Virus record (IMG/VR): IMGVR_UViG_3300037069_001242
Span: 1 to 29,291 of that record
DNA length: 29,291 nt
Origin: a virus
Reading direction: 5' to 3' (one strand)
A model generated the notes under the pieces. That model was given only the letters and a program-made list of their open reading frames with translations. It was not told the origin of the DNA and did no database searches. Positions 25,866 through 29,291 of this stretch are shown in pieces. Numbering within the stretch: position 1 is the first letter of the stretch; each line of letters starts with the position of its first letter. A program made the position numbers and the translations under genes.

Positions 25866-28800
25866 TGGGCTTCCTCGACAACCTCGTCAACATGGGCCAA
25901 GCGGTCGCCGCCCAAATAAACCCGTTCGACAACGGCCGGACGTACAACAGCGTGCGACAGCAGGGCGCTAACTTCACGCCACGCGCACCCGCACCCGTCT
26001 ACCAGCAGGCGACCCACAACGGCCTGACCAACTTTGTCGGCGGCTCGATGGTCAAGCCGCTGATTCAATTCCCGCTCGACGCTGGCATACAGCTGTACAA
26101 TCACGGCGTCGCTCCGGCGTTCAACCTGCCGCAGCAGCAGCTGCAGAACAACCCGCTCCTGCAATACAGCGCCAAATTCGCGGGTGCCAACGGTTCGATG
26201 CGGCAGACTATAGGGTCGGGCATTCAAACCGGCCTGACGCTCGCAGGCGGCCCTCTGACGAGCCTTGCCGAGCGCGGGGTCGGTACGACTGCCGCCGCAC
26301 TCATGCCACGCGCTACATCTGCAGCCTTGGGTGCTGCTCGACTGGGACTGCCCGAAGCAGCTGCCGGTCGAGCATTGCCCACGGTTATTAAGTACGGCAC
26401 TGGCGCGCTCGCGGGTTCTGCCGGTGGTGCTGGGTTCAATGCCGCCGCTGCATACGGGGCTGGTGCTAATGCCAAGCAGACATGGAAAGCTGCCGGTCAA
26501 GGTAGTTTGTTCGGGCTGGGGCTGGGTGTTGGGGCGCCACTGGCGGCGGATGCGCTCGGTGCTGGCGCTAAGTTGGTGCATGACAACACTAGGCCGCTCA
26601 GTAACCAGCATGGTTTCTTAGGTGGCCCGAACGCCACGGGCTACAAAGCCGCCCAAGCCGCAGGTAAAGTGTTCCCTGGCGTTGACGGCCAACCACGGTT
26701 CGAGGGTGATGATAGTGGGGCGAAGTGGAAAGACTTTTATAAGACGGTCAATAATAGCGCGCCGCAAAAGCTCGGCGACGTACTCGACCACCCGGCCCTA
26801 TTCCAACAGTACCCGGACCTCAAAGACGTGACCGTCAAGTTCAACAAGGGCGCAGAATCCGATGGGACCAAGGGACAATCCGGCAAGAACAGCATCATGT
26901 TGCATACGGCATCGTTCAGTGGCACAGGCGGCCAGATTGCGGACGACATGAAAGGCACACTGCTACACGAGGTCCAGCACGTCATACAGGAAAAAGAGGG
27001 TTTTGCAACAGGGGGCTCACCTGACTTAATACGCCAGAGCGCAGTGGCTGAGGCCCGTAAGAATATGGAGGCACTCAGGGCTCCTATGAATAAGGCCGGT
27101 TTTGACACCCCCGAGTACAAAACGCTACAGGCTCAATATCGTAAGAATGCTCAAGTGCTACACCAAGCTTTATTCAATCCAGAGGATTTTCATAGTCAGT
27201 ACAAGAAACTAGCTGGCGAAGCCGAAGCCCGTGCCGTTCAAGCTCGGATGAATATGCCTGATTCGCAGCGGTACGTAAAGGGGCAGCAGTATTATCATGG
27301 CACCAGCACCGATGCCGCGAACGCCATACGCAAAGAGGGCTTCAAAGACCATACAGGTAAAAACCTATCCCCAGCTTTCGGAAACGGCACTTACTTAGTA
27401 AACCGACGAACGGGCGCAATGAGCTATGCAGATTTCAGGCGCAAGAATGTTATCAGCGCGTATTTACCAGATAACCTCAAGCTGTACAAGGCCAAGGATA
27501 GTGAGGCGTATACGCTTGATACCAAAAAACTCAAACAACAGGGCTATGACGGCGTCGAGATACCCTATAGCGCGACTGAAAAGAATGTCACGATATTTAA
27601 CCCCGATAAAATCAAGGTTGGTAAAGCTCCCGCCAAATCCACATTCTACAACTCCCTAGACGTCCCCAAGGACCAGCTGATTGTGCAGCATGATGGCGGT
27701 AAAGCGGCCGCCAGAGTAAACCCCGAAGCACCCAAACCGGACATCCAGCCTATCCTCGCTCACATGAAACAGTTTCCCAACGGCGTAGACGTAAACGCCG
27801 TGCGTGAGGCTTTCAAGAACGACCCAGAGGCCCTACTGAAGCTCGAACAGACACAGCACGAAATACTTGCTAAAAAAGCAGCCGACGTTACAAAGGCTAC
27901 TCAGGAAAAAGTCGCGGCAGCCGAAGCCAACGCCCGCGCAAGCGGTACTAAAACCCCGCTCGGCAAACCCCAGCAGTACCGCACCATCCACCAAGGCGGC
28001 CAGATTAAGGCTGTCGAGGGTCAGCCGGTCAAAATCGTCGACGGTGTCGATACATTCGTGCACAAAGGCGACAATGGTTACATCGTCAGTGAGGCATCCA
28101 CCGGCCAGTTCCTAGCCACATCGACATCGCCAGAGGGTGCAATCGCCAAGGCAAAGTTCAGTATAAATAATGTGGGCCTAAGTAAGTTCAAGCAGCTCAT
28201 AGCAGAGAAACAGCTACCGGCCGAACAGCTCGCTACTAAGGCACCCGCAGCCCCGAAAACCGCAGCCACCCCAGAAATTGACTTGAGCGGTCCTGACAAG
28301 TTCGACGACCCGAACACCTACTACAAGGCAAATGAGACAGAGGCCGAGTTCCAAGCACGTCGCAAAGCAGCCCAGGCTGGCCCAAACGGGTATCTGTACG
28401 GAACCGACAAAGAAGTAAAAGCAGCCCAGGCGAACGCCAAATCCGCCAACCCCGAACTAGCTAAACTCCAAGCCCAGCTACCCAAAGGCTACACCGCACA
28501 GGCTGACGGCTCCGTACTCGACCCCAAAGGCCAGGAAATGACAATGGGCGCGGTCCAGGACCTCGTACAGCCCAAATACATCACCGAGTTCGAGCACGCC
28601 ACCAAGACCGGCGACCACGCCACCATGCAGCGCATCGCCGCCGAGCACCCGAACGACAACCGCGTGCACATCGGCGTGACTGATACAAAGCCGAGCGCAG
28701 ACGTCAACGCCCTCAACACACAGCGCAACTCAATACTCGAAGCACGCCGGACACTCGACCAAAAGTTGAGCACTGAATACGACGCAAAAGCCAAGAACCT

Positions 28801-29291
28801 CAGCCCAGCCGACGCCGAAAAACTCAAGGCACAGTATCAGACCCGATTCAGCAAAGAGGCTCCGTCAACTGACGCCCTCGACAAGCAAATCAAAGATTTC
28901 CAAATGAACGAAGTGGCCGACAAAAAGACGCAGACCACCGTAACGCGCCTCGTAAATGAGTCCCACAGTCAGAACACATACGACCCGAAGAGCACCGGCT
29001 ACTTCATCGACCTATCACCCAAAAACATCAAAGATGTCACGCCCCTCAAAGGCATCAACGACTACCCCAAGCAGAGTGGCGAGCACAACATCTATGTCGA
29101 TACGAAATCGGGCATTACCAGTGTCCGTGTAGAGCCCTGGAACGACGGTGAGTGGCGTGTATCAAACGGCAATGGCAATGAAATCGCGCGGCTACCATCC
29201 GAACAAGCGGCGGTTGATTTCGGCAAAAAAGCACTCACTATCGAGAATGAGGCCGCACGCCAAGGCAAGCGAGTTATATTAAGCGGTTCCA
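25865..29291 (+). CDS. Giant polyvalent protein with metallopeptidase- and ART-like regions (partial)
   Basis: More than 1140 codons, open to the right edge; the ATG shares a base with the previous stop. In order: an amphipathic N-terminus (1-20), a Gly/Ala-rich hydrophobic region (about 115-240), a LLHEVQHVIQEKEGFATGG segment with the HExxH zinc-protease motif at 368-372 and a distant GEAEARAV (E452) as possible third ligand, then YYHGTSTDAANAIRKEGFKD (H478) with a later GNGTYL and GVEIPY, the pattern of an ADP-ribosyltransferase fold (about 475-590), and a long helical, Lys/Ala/Gln-rich C-terminal part. Such multidomain polyvalent proteins are known in phages and are thought to be delivered with the genome. 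Enzyme activity is inferred from motifs. Confidence 0.75.
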   Translation, partial: MGFLDNLVNMGQAVAAQINPFDNGRTYNSVRQQGANFTPRAPAPVYQQATHNGLTNFVGGSMVKPLIQFPLDAGIQLYNHGVAPAFNLPQQQLQNNPLLQYSAKFAGANGSMRQTIGSGIQTGLTLAGGPLTSLAERGVGTTAAALMPRATSAALGAARLGLPEAAAGRALPTVIKYGTGALAGSAGGAGFNAAAAYGAGANAKQTWKAAGQGSLFGLGLGVGAPLAADALGAGAKLVHDNTRPLSNQHGFLGGPNATGYKAAQAAGKVFPGVDGQPRFEGDDSGAKWKDFYKTVNNSAPQKLGDVLDHPALFQQYPDLKDVTVKFNKGAESDGTKGQSGKNSIMLHTASFSGTGGQIADDMKGTLLHEVQHVIQEKEGFATGGSPDLIRQSAVAEARKNMEALRAPMNKAGFDTPEYKTLQAQYRKNAQVLHQALFNPEDFHSQYKKLAGEAEARAVQARMNMPDSQRYVKGQQYYHGTSTDAANAIRKEGFKDHTGKNLSPAFGNGTYLVNRRTGAMSYADFRRKNVISAYLPDNLKLYKAKDSEAYTLDTKKLKQQGYDGVEIPYSATEKNVTIFNPDKIKVGKAPAKSTFYNSLDVPKDQLIVQHDGGKAAARVNPEAPKPDIQPILAHMKQFPNGVDVNAVREAFKNDPEALLKLEQTQHEILAKKAADVTKATQEKVAAAEANARASGTKTPLGKPQQYRTIHQGGQIKAVEGQPVKIVDGVDTFVHKGDNGYIVSEASTGQFLATSTSPEGAIAKAKFSINNVGLSKFKQLIAEKQLPAEQLATKAPAAPKTAATPEIDLSGPDKFDDPNTYYKANETEAEFQARRKAAQAGPNGYLYGTDKEVKAAQANAKSANPELAKLQAQLPKGYTAQADGSVLDPKGQEMTMGAVQDLVQPKYITEFEHATKTGDHATMQRIAAEHPNDNRVHIGVTDTKPSADVNALNTQRNSILEARRTLDQKLSTEYDAKAKNLSPADAEKLKAQYQTRFSKEAPSTDALDKQIKDFQMNEVADKKTQTTVTRLVNESHSQNTYDPKSTGYFIDLSPKNIKDVTPLKGINDYPKQSGEHNIYVDTKSGITSVRVEPWNDGEWRVSNGNGNEIARLPSEQAAVDFGKKALTIENEAARQGKRVILSGS

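Noticed and set aside
25862-26611. Minus-strand open frame of 249 codons
   Set aside because: Antisense to the N-terminal part of the giant virion protein; low-complexity composition, no ribosome-binding site.
1-29291. Alternative genetic code (for example UGA recoded)
   Set aside because: UGA, UAA and UAG all end genes at tight overlaps such as ATGA and TAATG, so no stop codon is reassigned.

Overview
The window is a contiguous piece of a double-stranded DNA tailed bacteriophage (Caudoviricetes) genome, free or integrated. Support comes from a terminase small/large gene set, a portal, an acidic scaffold, an N4-gp56-type major capsid protein and a lambda-Exo-like (YqaJ) exonuclease with a putative annealing partner. 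Genes are packed with ATGA, TAATG or 8-20 nt overlaps, start sites mostly carry Shine-Dalgarno sequences, and TAA, TAG and TGA all act as stops, so the standard bacterial code applies. The host cannot be named. The N4-like capsid protein and the giant virion-type protein fit a podovirus-like particle, but no tail gene is seen.

Layout. (1) 1-5008, minus strand: an early operon with a possible promoter near 5041-5069. It encodes small proteins, a recombination pair (annealing protein plus YqaJ exonuclease), a single-domain AAA+ ATPase and a NinB-like protein, and runs off the left edge. (2) 5098-5289, plus: one small gene with a possibly leaderless promoter, ended by a bidirectional hairpin that faces minus-strand genes at 5537-6923. 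Those include a membrane protein and a tRNA-like RNA. (3) 6950-7010: a divergent control region whose two promoters share one palindromic -35 box, with an operator-like dyad centred on the rightward -10. (4) 7052-9396, plus: seven genes, ending in two phage proteins of unknown function. (5) 9400-9955: an unusual non-coding block in which GG recurs about every five bases. (6) 10010-10158: a cloverleaf-like element and a tRNA-Met(CAU). (7) 10200-12773: replication module. A structured RNA ends in an intrinsic terminator placed on the ribosome-binding site of a replication initiator gene, and that gene contains seven iteron-like repeats followed by an AT-rich stretch, a lambda-O-like origin. (8) 12804-17976: packaging module, in which the large terminase is split into ATPase and nuclease genes by a 231-nt insertion. 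(9) 18051-24150: portal, scaffold, capsid and small genes. (10) 24276-29291: virion-type proteins, ending in a gene of more than 1140 codons with metallopeptidase-like and ADP-ribosyltransferase-like regions, cut by the right edge.

Functionally the left half and centre supply recombination, replication and control, and the right half packages DNA and builds the head. The most unusual items are the GG-pentamer block, the split terminase, the terminator-capped RNA in front of the initiator, and the giant effector-like protein.
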